Source of the DNA: Saposhnikovia divaricata
Taxonomy: Eukaryota; Streptophyta; Magnoliopsida; Apiales; Apiaceae
Assembly: GCA_036435485.1 (NCBI GenBank)
Contig: CM071597.1
Location: 145,511,647-145,575,646 of the forward strand
Direction: 5' to 3'
DNA length: 64,000 nucleotides
Position numbers and translations under genes: made by a program. Positions 45,325 to 57,797 of the stretch are shown piece after piece; position 1 is the first letter of the stretch; the number at the start of each line of letters is the position of its first letter. The notes beneath the pieces were generated by a model. It was given only the letters and a program-made list of their open reading frames with translations, made no database searches and had not been told where the DNA came from.

Positions 45325-46182
45325 CAGGGGTGACCTTTGCTACAAACGAAATAGTCTTGTGCCTAGGGCCCTCAAAATCCAAGGGTCTCAAATTTTAGAG
45401 ATATTGTAAGTATATTTGTATGAAAACTTGTATATGTTGAGTTTAAATTTACCAAAAGATATTATAAAGGCAATAGATGTGTAGAGCTACATAAAAGAGA
45501 TGGAATGTAGTTATCTAAATGTTTGGATTGCTTATAGGATTTCTTTAACGATACTCGTTATAGTTGCTTATGCGGAACGAAGATTTTCAAAATTAATGCT
45601 GATTAAATCCTACCTTCGTTCAACCATGTCTCAAGAAAGGTCGAGTGGTTTAGTTATGTTGTCCAGAAAAAAGGATATGGTTCTGAAACTAGACTATGTA
45701 AATTTGATTGATACGTCTACATCCAAAAATGCAACGGGTGTTATATTTCAATAAAATAGTGAGAATATTTGTATACTATGTCATCGTGAGAATGCCCATT
45801 GAATGGACAATTCGATCATAGCTCTTGGAATTTGAATAAGTCGATAGTAGATCACTAAATCTTGGGGATCTTCTCTATCTAATGAATATGGGAATCTGCT
45901 TAAAAATCATCCGCCCTACACCCCCAAGTATATGCTTCAACAGGAATCACACAAGGAATAAATTAGAAACCTCTGATAAAATACCTGCCGGCAACCCAGC
46001 AGATAAAGTACATTACAGAGTCCGTTTTAGGGAGCTAAGGTCCAAAATATATTGAAAAGAGAAGCTCTGTTTTATTAGTAAATTTTAATTGTATATTTTG
46101 TTTATGAATAAAAAAAATAGGGTCCCATAATTTAGGTTCGCTTAGGGCCCCTAGGGCCCCTCGATTCCCAGAGCCGCCCCCG
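45325..46182 (+). mobile_element. hAT transposon fragment with transposase remnant
   Basis: Ends CAGGGGTGACC and, inverted, CGGGGGCGGCTC; the flanking 8 bp are TCGAAATG at 45,317-45,324 and 46,183-46,190. The 858-bp element has an internal deletion relative to an autonomous hAT, keeping only the 3' end of the transposase. Confidence 0.88.
45500..45754 (+). pseudogene. hAT transposase C-terminal (dimerisation) fragment
   Basis: 84-residue ORF with AYAERRFSKLMLIKSYLRST and MSQERSSGLVMLS, the conserved hAT C-terminal dimerisation motif as in the transposases annotated as zinc finger MYM-type protein 1. N-terminal zinc finger and catalytic regions are absent. It cannot act alone. Confidence 0.82.
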
Positions 46183-46190
46183 TCGAAATG

Positions 46191-47012
46191 GGATATCATC
46201 ATGCATAATCGATTTGAAGCGCAATCCTATTTTTTTCTTAATTTTTCTTGTCAATCTTAGCCCCCAAGAACTCCTCTTGCCATCACGACATGTTTGGAAA
46301 TTCAAAAGGTCAATAATCTCCCAAGGCCTTCCCAATACGGCTTTGGCTTGTGCAGAATACCAACTCGTAGAATGGCTTAGCACTGCAAAGCCTTCACATT
46401 AAACAAACAGAAAAAAGCCCTGAAAGTAGGTTGTTTCCTCTTGGCATCATAGCCAGCAATAAACCATAAAATGCTTCTAATTGAGTTCGTGGTGAATTCA
46501 GAAAATGGACAGCAAAAGTGATAACGGAACAAGTCAGCCATGAATTTATGCACTCCAAAACCAAGACCCGCCTTCAGATGTGACACCAGAATGTAAGTGT
46601 ACCCATTAGTAGGTCGGTCGTACCACCTCTCACCCACGACGTTAGCCTTCCAAGAATAGCCATCTTCAATGCGGAACATGCGACCAATATGCTTCTTCCA
46701 CTCATCAACCTTGAATGTGTTATCTTAATTGAGATGTTTGAACCCGACAAATTGAGCATCCGTGGCCGTTTTGTCTAACTTTGGAAGTGGCACCTCCAGA
46801 AGCCGGTACAAACTTTCATAACTTTCAAAATACTTGTGCTTATCGTTACGTGGAACCGCTGGAAACGTCAAATGGGGCCAATTATCCCACTTCCCCTGCC
46901 CGGTCACCATCACCATCTTCTTCCCGGCAGCATTCTTATAAGGCGGGACTTCTCTTCTATACTTAAAATACAAAAGGAGAAACATAGTCAAATACTTCAA
47001 CGTACGGTCCAT
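46191..47012 (-). pseudogene. Retroelement ORF resembling 'putative gypsy-type transposon' proteins
   Basis: Minus-strand frame from 47,012 (MDRTLKYLTMFLLLYFKYRR) with GKWDNWPHLTFPAVP, a TAA at 46,725, then in the same frame KVDEWKKHIGRMFRIEDGY and a segment FRYHFCCPFSEFTTNSIRSI followed by FIAGYDAKRKQPTFRAFFCL. This last part resembles the conserved domain of plant putative gypsy-type transposon proteins. A stop at 46,377 and a frameshift lead into 46,383-46,191 (AKAVLGRPWEIIDLLNF), which is cut by the hAT element. Many plant gypsy elements of the Tat group carry such an extra ORF near an LTR; the assignment is tentative. Confidence 0.6.
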
Positions 47013-47159
47013 ACCGTTTCAAACAAATCAAGTACCCATCTCGTTGACTAATGATACACATTCCACAAATAGAAACACAAAAAAACCCTAGAATCAAACA
47101 CCCACTTATTCCCTTTGATTATATACATACATACATACATACATACATACATACATACA

Positions 47160-47191
<32 letters not shown>

Positions 47192-48060
47192 CAACAAGAA
47201 CATATACGAATCCAAACAAAATTAACCCAGAAAACCACCGGAAAACTCAACTATCACACCACCGGCGACCAAAACAAGCAAAACCAAAATCACAAACGCA
47301 ACAAACAAAAACCCACAAACAACAAACTTAAATTTAGTCATACAACGGACCAAAAAATGGCCCAGTCCACCCTTATTGTCATATACTTTCACCAAAAACC
47401 CTAAAAAAATGAAACCATTCAAGAAACAAAATGAATAAGTGAAAAGGAATACCCCAAAAGTCTACGAAATACTTATCGCCATCAAGCAAGGTACAAATTG
47501 CGGAAGACTCTCGGGCAAAAGGAACGATTTAGGCAACGAATCAAGCAACTCGGACACAAACGCAAGAAGATTCAGAGAAAAGAGGAGAATGACAAGGAGA
47601 GAAGTAAGAAGTGAGGTGAAAAGAAAAAGAAATGAACAAAGAACCGCCATTCTCCCCCTTTTATAGTCGGGTACGAATATTAAGGGGAATTAACTCCCCC
47701 AATGACGTGTCATGACCCAATTGGTCCAGCTCAAGCCCAGGCATAGCAATCGTCTCCGTGAGTCATGCCCTTGTACATCTAAATTGTACTACACTTCTTT
47801 TTCTCATTTTTTAAATTCTTTTAAAACACAAAAAGGACAACTCGTTTCACTTTACAAGCACATCACAAAAAGCAACTCTGCATACGTATAAGTTATACCA
47901 CTTATCTGTCTTATAAGCATTAAATGTTATCCCTCCCCCCCCCTATTTATTTCAAATTCCCTCATTTATCACAAATTTTCTTTCGATATTTACTTATAAC
48001 ATTACAATTTCAACACCCTTTACCTATCTCAAAACGTTTGCCACCAATCAAATTTCTTCT
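47013..48060 (-). other. Noncoding DNA with microsatellite and minus-strand TATA box
   Basis: Contains (ATAC)n at 47,124-47,190, some weak minus-strand ORFs (for example 47,650-47,462, hydrophobic start), and at about 47,655-47,668 the minus-strand TATA box GACTATAAAAGGGGGAG. This could be the promoter of the ORF at 46.2-47.0 kb and looks LTR-like. Above it is AT-rich U3-like DNA leading to the tandem array. Confidence 0.45.
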
Positions 48061-48470
48061 CAAAATTTTCTAACTCCCAAGTGCATCTGCTAGCACTTGG
48101 GGGGCAAATTTCATCTCAAAATTTTTTAACTTCCAAGTGCATTCGCTAGCACTTGGGGGGCAAATTTCATCTCAAAATTTTCTAACTCCCAAGTGCATTC
48201 GCTAGCAATTGGGGGGCAAATTTCATCTCAAACTTTTTTAACTTCCAAGTGCATTCGCTAGCACTTGGGGGGCAAATTTCATCTCAAAATTTTCTAACTC
48301 CCAAGTGCATTCGCTAGCACTTGGGGGGGCAAATTTCATCTCAAAATTTTCTAACTCCCAAGTGCATCCGCTAGCACTTGGGGGGCAAATTTCAACTCAA
48401 AATTTTCCTAACTCCGAAGTGCATCTGTCGGCACTCGAGAGCCTAAATTTCTTATGAATTTATTCTAACT
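48061..48470. repeat. Tandem array A: seven 56-bp hairpin monomers
   Basis: Seven copies, the last degenerate, of a 56-bp unit containing CAAGTGCATTCGCTAGCACTTG followed by GGGGGGCAAATTTCATCTCA and AATTTTCTAACTCC. CAAGTGC and GCACTTG can pair, so each unit can form a stem-loop. Copies are very similar, indicating recent amplification. Spacing and lack of unique spacers rule out a CRISPR array. Confidence 0.9.
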
Positions 48471-48780
48471 CCTAACTTTGTCCGCAAACAATTCGCAAAC
48501 ATGTCCTTTTCTAAATTCCAACAATTCCGGTGTCACCTATACAGACTCATAAACACTATTTCACATCCATACACATTCACCAAACATATACATACAACGA
48601 TATCCAAAAACACATAAACAACAAACCAGAAAAAAATCAACCACTACAAGCAGATATCCACCATATTATATATCGACGATGAAAATCAGAAAGAAAAAAC
48701 AATTGAGCCATAATAACCAAACCATTCGTTAGAATAAAACTACAAAGTCATAAATTCCATACAAAAATTCCCAGAAAATT
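48471..48780. other. Noncoding spacer
   Basis: AT-rich, A-runs and CACATA-type words. No gene or repeat end seen; probably the 3' untranslated DNA of the small ORF at 48,781-49,029 on the minus strand. Confidence 0.4.
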
Positions 48781-49029
48781 TTAAAACTTATACAGAAATC
48801 TAATTAGACCCACTGATTCGCGGGGACTCTCACCATCGCCACTGGAAACACCATCGCCACCACCATCCTTGTACCTACTTCCGATGTCATATAGGACGTT
48901 ATCCATGATGCAGAAACAAATTTCCAAGAACAACTCCGAGTTGCTCTCTTGCAGATTACCCAAATCTCCCTTCTCTAGCTCGTAGACATGCTTGATGTTG
49001 AAGGTGTAGTTCACTTTGTCCAACGACAT
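48781..49029 (-). CDS. Small hypothetical ORF with spliced 5' leader
   Basis: 82-residue ORF starting MSLDKVNYTFNIKH and ending TAA at 48,781. An acceptor TATTCCGCAG directly precedes the ATG, and a donor (CCACG/GTGAGT) lies at 49,112. A leader exon would run from about 49,175, some 30 bases below a minus-strand TATA box (CTATAAAAGGC, 49,203-49,213). The protein is acidic, with a Gly/Asp stretch (KDGGGDGVSSGDGESP). I do not recognise it. It lies between two hairpin arrays, in the same arrangement (array, TATA box, ORF) as the unit at 46.2-48.5 kb, so it is probably element-borne. Confidence 0.4.
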   Translation of the reverse strand: MSLDKVNYTFNIKHVYELEKGDLGNLQESNSELFLEICFCIMDNVLYDIGSRYKDGGGDGVSSGDGESPRESVGLIRFLYKF

Positions 49030-49202
49030 CTGCGGAATATACATGATTACTACGGCAACAGTCATATAAAATAGGCTATGTTTCAATAGCAAAACAAAAA
49101 AAATAACTCACCGTGGTTGCGCAAGATGCTGAATGGAGATGACAAGTTCTAAAAACAGAAATGCAAGAGAAAGTAGATTATATATCTCTACAACCTAACA
49201 CT

Positions 49203-49213
49203 GCCTTTTATAG
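49203..49213 (-). promoter_or_regulatory. TATA box upstream of the small ORF
   Basis: CTATAAAAGGC on the minus strand. A very similar box (CTATAAAAGGG) stands at about 47,656-47,666 upstream of the other minus-strand ORF unit. Confidence 0.5.
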
Positions 49214-49673
49214 TCAAAAATTCATAGGTAGCAGAGGAGTTGCATTAAATTCCATCTAATCCCAAAGCTGGTCAGGCTCGTTTAAGCAGCAAATCTTTGA
49301 GTTACGAGGTAACTTCAACAACCTCCACTAATTACCATCGTTAATATAACTTTACCATTTAATACATATTCGAAAAATCAAAAGTTGTAAATAAATTTCA
49401 TTAACCATTCACCCCTTTATATTTTCAAAAACCATTATTTCCCAACAATTCCTTTTTTTTGTTTTGGCTAATAATGTGTTAATAATTCTCAAGATTTACC
49501 AAAACAATGTTTTTAAACAAAAACATTAGCAACAATTTCCTATTTTCTGCGCACTTCACATTTGAATATTTTTCCAACTATTTAAACATCGTATTTTGCT
49601 AACAATGTTCGCCATCAAGCACACTCATGGACCACCATGGCAAACAGTTTGCAACTATTAAATTTTTTTCTAA
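49214..49673. other. AT-rich U3-like spacer
   Basis: No gene seen; AT-rich with short homopolymer runs, lying between the minus-strand TATA box and tandem array B. Confidence 0.4.
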
Positions 49674-49910
49674 CTCTTGAGTGTTGACCGCCAACACTTG
49701 GGGGGCAACCAAAATTTTCTTTGCATCAAATTTTTTTTAACCCCTGAGTGTCAACCGCCAATCTCGGGAGCAACCAAAATTTTCTTTGCATCAAATTTTT
49801 TCTAATCCCAGAGTGTCGACCGCCAACACCTGGGGAGCAACCAAAATTTTCTTTGCATTAAATTTTTCTTACTCCTAAGTGTTGTCTGCTAACACTTGGG
49901 GGGCACCCAA
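49674..49910. repeat. Tandem array B: four ~62-66-bp hairpin monomers
   Basis: Four units built on GAGTGTTGACCGCCAACACT, then TGGGGGGCAACCAAAATTTT and CTTTGCATCAAATTTTT. AGTGTTG and CAACACT can pair. The core shares the pattern ACTC..AGTG....CACTTGGGGGGCAA with array A, but the linker differs, so the two arrays seem related yet separately amplified. Confidence 0.85.
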
Positions 49911-50415
49911 ATTCTCTTTGCATCACGCTTGTCACCTAGAATTCAATTTCAGCAGCACTGCATGGCTATTCTTTTTACTTTACTCTCCACCCCCTAACCA
50001 CTAAAGTGGATAGAGGGAGTGGGGTGCAATGATAGGTAGCCCATTATTTCCACCCTCGTTACACTACGCGTGCCCTTCGACCGTAGCCGCTCTCCTAAGA
50101 CCGCGGTCGTGACCACCAACATGAAACCACACTTGTACTTAGCATTATCCTGACTTAGCAATGGAGACATACATGTTTTAAATATAATTATTTTCTTCCA
50201 CTCTGTTATACAATAATGTTTTAAGAGCACGCATGCACAAAAGCAATCATTAAGTAGCAGCTCAGATAAAACAGACATCCTCAAAGGTCATTCAAAACCA
50301 TACTCCAAAGGACAAGGAACAATCGTATAAAGTACCAATTGCCCGACTGTAGAGCTACAAAAAGGATAAATGGACAACTATTGAGGTAATGACCATACCT
50401 TGCACTGTAGCCACA
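49911..50415. other. Noncoding flank of the gag-protease element
   Basis: No convincing gene. A GC-richer patch at 50,030-50,110 breaks the AT-rich background. The sequence up to 50,420 continues, after the inserted element, at 58,699, where a G-box and TATA box follow. Confidence 0.45.
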
Positions 50416-50420
50416 GCGGT

Positions 50421-51528
50421 TGATGTGCCGAAAATATGACAATTAATATCGCAAGCGCACGATCATCGTTTTAGTATTTATGATTCGATCCACAGGGAAT
50501 AATATTTTCGCAAAACCTTAATTTCTAACTTAGGCGAATTAGGACAATTTGGATTTTGGATTTTGATTTTACCCTAATTAATTACCAAATGAAAATCTAA
50601 TTATTTTAGCTTAATTATTCTAGAATTATTCTACAAATTTAAAAATTCTAAAATCAAATTAAATTTAAATTCTAAGTTATTCTAAAATTATTCTAAAATT
50701 TTAAAAACTAAATATTATTCTAAAACATTTTTTTTTTAATTTTGGGAATTATATTTACAGAAAATTTAAAAGAAAATTCGACATTATGTATTCGTAATTT
50801 AGGCTAGCCAAAACGAACCAAATCCTACGTTAAAAAAAACAATTCAGTCCAACTCATCATTTTTAAAACTCAGTGCTTAAACAAACTCAGTACACTACGA
50901 ATGACTCGAAATTTTAGTAACATAAAAACTCGAAAACCAGGATACTAACTCAGTAATTCGGATAACTCAGACTAAACCAACAGTAACTCGGAAAAACACA
51001 GCAATTAAACCAGCAATAGTGACGACTAAACACACCAGAAATCGACTAAAAACTGCAACAATTTGAAACCCAATTCAGCACTTTGAACAAAAACGCAGAA
51101 ATATAAAACTTAAAACAAACGTCAATTTCAGCGAACCAACTCGAAACAACCGCAATAAAACGAGACCATTAACGAATTCATACAGAAAATAAAACAAGAA
51201 ACGATCAGAGGAGGGTGTGGCGTTTTGTGTTTGTGGAATTCGAACAACCCAGCTCATCTCAATCGACTCAACAAAAACCAGGAAGAATCAAGAACCATCA
51301 AAAACTGAAACTCAAAACTCGGACTCAAAAATTCGAGAAAGAACTCGACTTCGTCTCAGAAAATGCAGCAACTCAACAGCACATGGAAATCACAATTCGA
51401 CTCAAATCGAAACTAAACAAAACTCAGCACTAATCAGACAACTACTACTCGGAAAAATGACTCAGCAAATTCTGTAACATTAACAATACGAATTCGGAAA
51501 AGGGGAGTGTTTGCAGCTAAAAGAAAAA
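50421..51528 (-). repeat. Truncated 3' LTR of gag-protease element
   Basis: Co-linear with 56,506-57,610 and then diverges abruptly inside AAAAGAAAAA. About 1.08 kb that should complete the LTR on the internal side is missing, while the outer end and the GCGGT duplication are intact. Confidence 0.85.
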
Positions 51529-52743
51529 TCCTATACTCCTTTTCGTAGGTGTGACGGGTAATTTTAGGTTTACCAACCCGTTAAACCTATAGACGATCTC
51601 TACAGGAGGAGTGTTGTCTCCTAAGGGTTTACAGAAGATATACCCATAAAATCTTTGAGATAAGCCAGCAAGTATCCAACTTTCCTCTTTTACTCTAGCT
51701 TTCATTGGTGTCAACAAAACAATTTTGTAGGAAAATATATGCCTTAAAGATTATTCTAATAATAGCCAAGTTATAGGTTCCCACAATCCACATGATTAGA
51801 CTAAAAAGTTACAAAAAATCCCAAGGTGTGTAGTGAATTTAAGGCCTTTGATGGATTAACTGCATACGAACATTTTCTCTTTTTCAACCAATATTGAACT
51901 GACCCAATCTCTATCAAAACAAGTATCTAGCCAAACTTCACGTTCTTAGTAGTTAGACCGACTGTGCAATGGTTAAGGTCCCAAAAGACATTTGCATCAA
52001 TACCCATTTAGCGAGTTTTATATCAACAATCCCAGATCACAAAGGACCTTCGGTTGCTAGGCACAAAGTCCCCTCGGACTTACTTACTCGGGTTATCAAT
52101 GAGCCCAACCTAGCCGATTTTCCTACTAAGAATTTATTATTACTATACAACTACAAATATTTATTGACTCCTTTTTTTTTTGACACTATAAGAGCAAAAT
52201 CTCGCAAAGGTTTGATTCGACATTGTTCTAACATGTGGGTTCTCTCTCAGGTATCGAATAACATTCCTATACAATTTTTCCATCAAAGGTCTTGTGCAAA
52301 TGTGTCGTCTTGGTCTTTTAAGCAAAAATTTGTTCGACACACGTTTCATGAGGAAAACCTTACCTGACTACGTTCAAATTATCTAAAGGCATTATACATA
52401 TAATTTTCGAAAAATAGTCAACACCTACTAGTTCTAGAATTTAAAGAGTGGGAAGGACAACTAAGCTAAAATATCTCTATTTTTGGATTCTTAAAATTTT
52501 TAATTTTTTTGTATTTTTCAATTTTATGTATTTACACTAAAACCCTCCCCCATACCTAAATCATGCATTGTCCTTAATGTATGCAAAATGAACGAGAATA
52601 AAAGAGAGAGGAGGAAATACCTGATAAGGGATGACGAAGAAGGACAAACTTCAAAAAACAAGAAAGAAAACAATTCTCTCACACACACAAATCCTCCCCC
52701 ATACCTGAATTTCACGAGGGGAAGTAACAGAAGAAAAACTTAC
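51529..52743 (-). other. 3' noncoding region with two polypurine-like tracts
   Basis: No gene on either strand; the plus-strand ORF at 51,969-52,367 has no recognisable domain. On the minus strand, purine tracts GGTATGGGGGAGG occur at about 52,692-52,706 and 52,540-52,554, the second preceded by GACAATGCATGATTTA as is typical before Athila LTRs. About 1 kb then separates the tract from the truncated LTR, which is unusual. Confidence 0.55.
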
Positions 52744-55696
52744 TTAGCCGATGCCGGTGGGAAACTTTGGGTGAAGCTGTGAGAAAAGATCAAGACGTAT
52801 TTGAAAATTTTGATTAGAACAGTCTTTCTCATTCAGTGTGGGTTCATGCAACCTATTAGAACAAGAATCACTAGTGTTCACCCTAAACCAACTTGAGGCT
52901 TCTTTATTTTGTTTAAGCAGATTAGGGACAATGAAAGTCTGGTTATGGGTCGAATCACTAGGAATGACAAAAGATGAGGGTCCGATTCCTCCTAAAGGCT
53001 GTTGATCAAACTCGGGATGATAAACAATCAAGTCAAATGCTGGTGGATGTGGTGCAACGGGACTCTCAATGATAGGCTCACTACTAACAATCTCGGGTGG
53101 GGTCTCCCACTTTGAACAAATGGCATCCAACTCGCTCAACATATCTTCCGAGGTCATATCCCTTAACGAATCAGCATACTCTCGATTAGGCTCATAGTTG
53201 ACTTTGAAATCCTCTTTGAGAAGAGACTCAATCTCACTATCCTCAAAACTAGACCACGTGGCAAACTTGTTGACCACGTTAACCCCTACTGATGGTTCAT
53301 AAATCTCATTGGGTTCTTTCCCTACATTGAAAATATTAAGGTCAATGGTCATGTTACCGAAAGTGAGTTTCATCGAACCATTCCTAAAAATAATTAAGGC
53401 ATTAGATGTAGCAAGAAAAGGTCTTCCTAAGATGACAGGAATTTGGTTCTTGGAATTAGTGACGGGTTGAGTCTCGAGGACAACAAAGTCAACCGGAAAG
53501 ATAAAATCACCAATTTTAATCAAGACATCTTCAATTAATCCCTTGGGCATTTTTATAGAACGATCGGCAAGCTGAAGTGTCATATTGGTCTTTTTGAGCT
53601 CGCCTAAACCTAGGGCTTGATAAACGGACAATGGAAGCAAGTTCACACTAGCACCTAAGTCAAGTAAAGCCTTGTCCACGAAAGTTTACCTATGACACAT
53701 GAAATAGTTGGACAACCGGGGTCCTTGTACTTCACGGGAATTTGGTTAGAAAGAATTGAGCTCACTTGGGACGTCAAGAAGGCTTTCTTAGGGACTTGGG
53801 TAGTTCGTTTATGGGTACACAAATCTTTTAGACACTTGGCATATGAAGGAATTTGTTGAATGGCATCTAAAAGAGGAATGTTTATCTCGACCTGCTTGAA
53901 AACTTCCAAAATTTTGTCTACTTGAGCATATTGTTTGGGAAGGAGGAGTCTTTGAGGATACGGAGCTTCGGCTTAAAGACTCGCTCATTAGACACATCGG
54001 GAAGGGATTTTGGAAGTGGAGTATCAGACGAAGATTTGGTAGGTGAAGAGGAAGAAGGTATTTGGGAAGATGAGGAAGGTTTATGAGAAGATTCTGTTGA
54101 ATCAGGAGTTGAGTGATTAATGTTATGGTCAGATTCAACATTTGACTCTTCCTCTTTTTCTGGAGACTCGACACCTACTTGATTGTCAACTTGATTCCCT
54201 GACCTTAAAGAAATTATGGCATTAATACTTTCAGGAGGTCTTTGGTTAAGGGGGAATCTAGGGTTTACCTCAGGTTGACTTGGGAATTTATTCTTCTCAC
54301 GCTCATTCATGGTGTTGGCTAACTGACTCACTTGAACTTCCTAATTAGATATGGTTTGAGTACTAGCGTTCAAAATTTGCCTATCTTGAGTCATGGTTTG
54401 CATGAAGGCTTGTTGAGATTGAGCCAACTTAGTTGTTGATTTTAAAAGCGTATCAAGGCTCTTTTCCAAGGAATTAAGTCTCTTATCTGACTCATGAACG
54501 CCGGGAGGGTGGGCGGGTGTTTGAGTCGGAATAGGACCATGATTTTGAGTTGGGTTTGGAAAAGGTCCTTGGTTTGGAGGTGAGTAAGAATTCTGATTGG
54601 GCCTTTGAAAAGAATGTGGCGGAGATTGAAAATTTTGGCCCTGATTCCACGAGAAATTTGGGTGATTCTTCCAACCGGGATTGTATGTAGGTGCAAAAGG
54701 GTCATTCCTAGGGTTGGGTTGAAACACCGCATTGATTTGTTGAAAATCTTGGAAACTTTACATCCCTCGATTCGGGTACGTAGACATGTGTGAGGGACCA
54801 CTATGCGTTTCTAGGACTTCGAGTCGTCTAGTAAGGGTGGCTAACTTGGCATCGGTTGCGATGTTACTTCCAATTGAATGCAAACCCCTAGAAGATGAAC
54901 TAGACAATTCGGTAGACTTATTTGGTTCCCTAGTGGACTCCCACAACATTGTCTTCTCGGCTAACTCTTCAAAAAATTTCCACCCTTCGTCCTCGTCCTT
55001 ATCCATGAATTTCCCTTGGCACATAGATTCCAACAATGCAGTTGTTGAACCATCTAAGGCCTTGTACACAATCTTACAGAGCCTCCATTTTTCAATTCCG
55101 TGGTGGGGACATTGAGATAAAAGATTTTTAAAGCGGTCAAAACACGTCCAAAATGGTTCGTTGTGTTTTTGACGAAATTGATTAATCTCATTAGTGAGTT
55201 TCGTAGTTTTATGGCTTGGAAAGAATTTTTTTAGAAAGATGACTACGAAACCCTCCCACGTGGAAATTGAATTAACGGGAAGACTATACAACCATTTCTT
55301 AGCGTTTTCTTTCAAAGCGAAGTTGATAAGTCTAAGCCTAATGGAGTCCTCGGAAAGTTGTTGGAGTTTTTGCAATGCGCAAACCTCCTCGAATTCATGA
55401 AGGAAAAGATACGGATCCTCACCCTCACTCCCGGTAAATTTAGGTAACATGCTAATAAAGTGGGGTTTAATCTCAAAATTATTACCAGTGACCGGTGGAA
55501 GAGTGATACACGAGGGTTGAGCGGAGCGGGTGGGATAGCAACGGTCCTTAAGAGACAAGGCCATGGTCACTACGGGGTCAAGAATTTCTACGGGTTCGGA
55601 TTCTGAAGAGGATGAACACTCAATTGGTCTCACTAACCTAGCAGAATTATCTCTAACCCAAGTAGTGCGCATGAACAGGAAGAAAACACTTAGCAA
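52744..55696 (-). pseudogene. Athila-lineage gag-protease, decayed
   Basis: Gag begins near 55,696 on the minus strand; a start within the first 45 codons is possible. It has a retrotransposon gag core (NAKKWLYSLPVNSISTWEGF, CPHHGIEKWR), a Pro/Asn/Gln-rich stretch (54,727-54,400), and a Ser-rich stretch. VFKQVEINIPLLDAIQQIP follows, then the protease with DLGASVNLLPLSVYQALGLG and PVILGRPFLATSNALI. Stops interrupt gag at 54,758 and 54,341 in an otherwise constant frame; frameshifts lie near 53,915 and 53,690. After the protease comes a Pro/Ser-rich tail and a stop at 52,744, with no polymerase. The protein could at most form capsids; replication would need other elements. Confidence 0.85.
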
Positions 55697-56481
55697 ATAA
55701 TTTGCGAAAAATTAAGTACACAAAATAAAGGGTGAAAAATCAAAAGAAAGATTCTATACCTAGGTTCCCTAAATAAAATAACTAGACATTGCTCATAACG
55801 TTAAGACACACTAAAAATTCCGTAAATTAAGAATTATTCAGACCGATTCAGCCAGATTAGAGCAAGCATTGCCAAGAGGCCAAACTCGTCACTTAGACAC
55901 CGAATCTTAACAGCCAGGTGAAACTTAGACACTGAAGGTCGTGAATAAGTCTTAATTACGTTTATTTTTAGGCACCTTTCTAATTGAACGTGAAATCCTA
56001 GGGGCAAACGTCTAATTAATGCAACAAACAACGATATATATACAAAACTATAAACAATTATTGATGCTTACACTACGTGTTTTAACTAAAAGAAAGAAGA
56101 AATTTAACGTACCTTTGGGTCCTCCAGCAATCACCACAATTTATAAGGTACGAAAAATTAAAAAAACAAGAAAATAAAAGTCTAGATGATGTGCCCTAAG
56201 TGATTAAATGCATGATGCAACAAGTATGTAAATTACTAACTAATTTTTTTGTGAATTTTTGATTTTTTAATTTTTTTTTTTTTGATTTTCTTAAAATAAA
56301 AAGACAAAACAGAGTGAAATACGGGTTACCGAAGCATGCTTCCAGAAATTCCAATTTTTTCCACGCTCCGAGAGAAGAGTCCCGAAATTTCACACTTTCC
56401 TAAAAAAAATCGAAATAAAAAATTAAGGCATGAAAAACTAATCCGAAAAATTAAATATTAAGGCGTGAAAAATAATTAAGT

Positions 56482-56505
56482 TCCCCGGCAGCGGCGCCAA
56501 AAACT
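56482..56505 (-). other. Primer binding site of gag-protease element
   Basis: On the minus strand TGGCGCCGCTGCCGGGGA lies a few bases inside the LTR end. It is identical to the site of the Athila-like element at 10,964-10,981. Confidence 0.85.
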
Positions 56506-57731
56506 TGATGTGCCGAAAATATGACAATTAATATCGCAAGCGCACGATCATCGTTTTAGTATTTATGATTCGATCCACAGGGAATAATATTTTCGCAAAA
56601 CCTTAATTTCTAACTTAGGCGAATTAGGACAATTTGGATTTTGGATTTTGATTTTACCCTAATTAATTACCAAATGAAAATCTAATTATTTTAGCTTAAT
56701 TATTCTAGAATTATTCTACAAATTTAAAAATTCTAAAATCAAATTAAATTTAAATTCTAAGTTATTCTAAAATTATTCTAAAATTTTAAAAACTAAATAT
56801 TATTCTAAAACATTTTTTTTAATTTTGGGAATTATATTTACAGAAAATTTAAAAGAAAATTCGACATTATGTATTTGTAATTTAGGCTAGCCAAAATGAA
56901 CCAAATCCTACGTTAAAAAAAACAATTCAGTCCAACTCATCATTTTTAAAACTCAGTGCTTAAACAAACTCAGTACACTACGAATGACTCGAAATTTTAG
57001 TAACATAAAAACTCGAAAACCAGGATACTAACTCTGTAATTCGGATAACTCAGACTAAACCAACAGTAACTCGGAAAAACACAGCAATTAAACCAGCAAT
57101 AGTGACGACTAAACACACCAGAAATCGACTAAAAACTGCAACAATTTGAAACCCAATTCAGCACTTTGAACAAAAACGCAGAAATATAAAACTTAAAACA
57201 AACGTCAATTTCAGCGAACCAACTCGAAACAACCGCAATAAAACGAGACCATTAACGAATTCATACAGAAAATAAAACAAGAAACGATCAGAGGAGGGCG
57301 TGGCGTTTTGTGTTTGTGGAATTCGAACAACCCAGCTCATCTCAATCGACTTAACAAAAACCAGGAAGAATCAAGAACCATCAAAAACTGAAACTCAAAA
57401 CTCGGACTCAAAAATTCGAGAAAGAACTCGACTCAGTCTCAGAAAACGCAGCAACTCAACAGCACATGGAAATCACAATTTGACTCAAATCGAAACTAAA
57501 CAAAACTCAGCACTAATCAGACAACTACTACTCGGAACAATGACTCAGCAAATTCGGTAACATTAACAATACGAATTCGGAAAAGGGGAGTGTTTGCAGC
57601 TAAAAGAAAAAGGGTTGTGTATGTCAATCGAAGAGAAATAAGGAGTGGAGGAGGGAGAATAGGAAATCGAAGGGAAGAAATAAGAGCAGGGCTGGGTTTG
57701 TTGAAATCGAACAGGGGAGGGTGTGGCGTTT

Positions 57732-57797
<66 letters not shown>

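Noticed and set aside
48061..48470. Regular repeats with hairpins resembling a CRISPR array
   Set aside because: Repeats are directly adjacent 56-bp tandem units without unique spacers, no cas genes exist, and the context is plant nuclear DNA.
51969..52367. 132-residue plus-strand ORF
   Set aside because: Lies antisense in the 3' noncoding region of the gag-protease element; no family motif, and no promoter seen.
51075..57560. Repeated 60- and 86-residue ORFs near 51.2 and 57.3 kb
   Set aside because: They are in the two LTR copies of the gag-protease element and have low-complexity composition.
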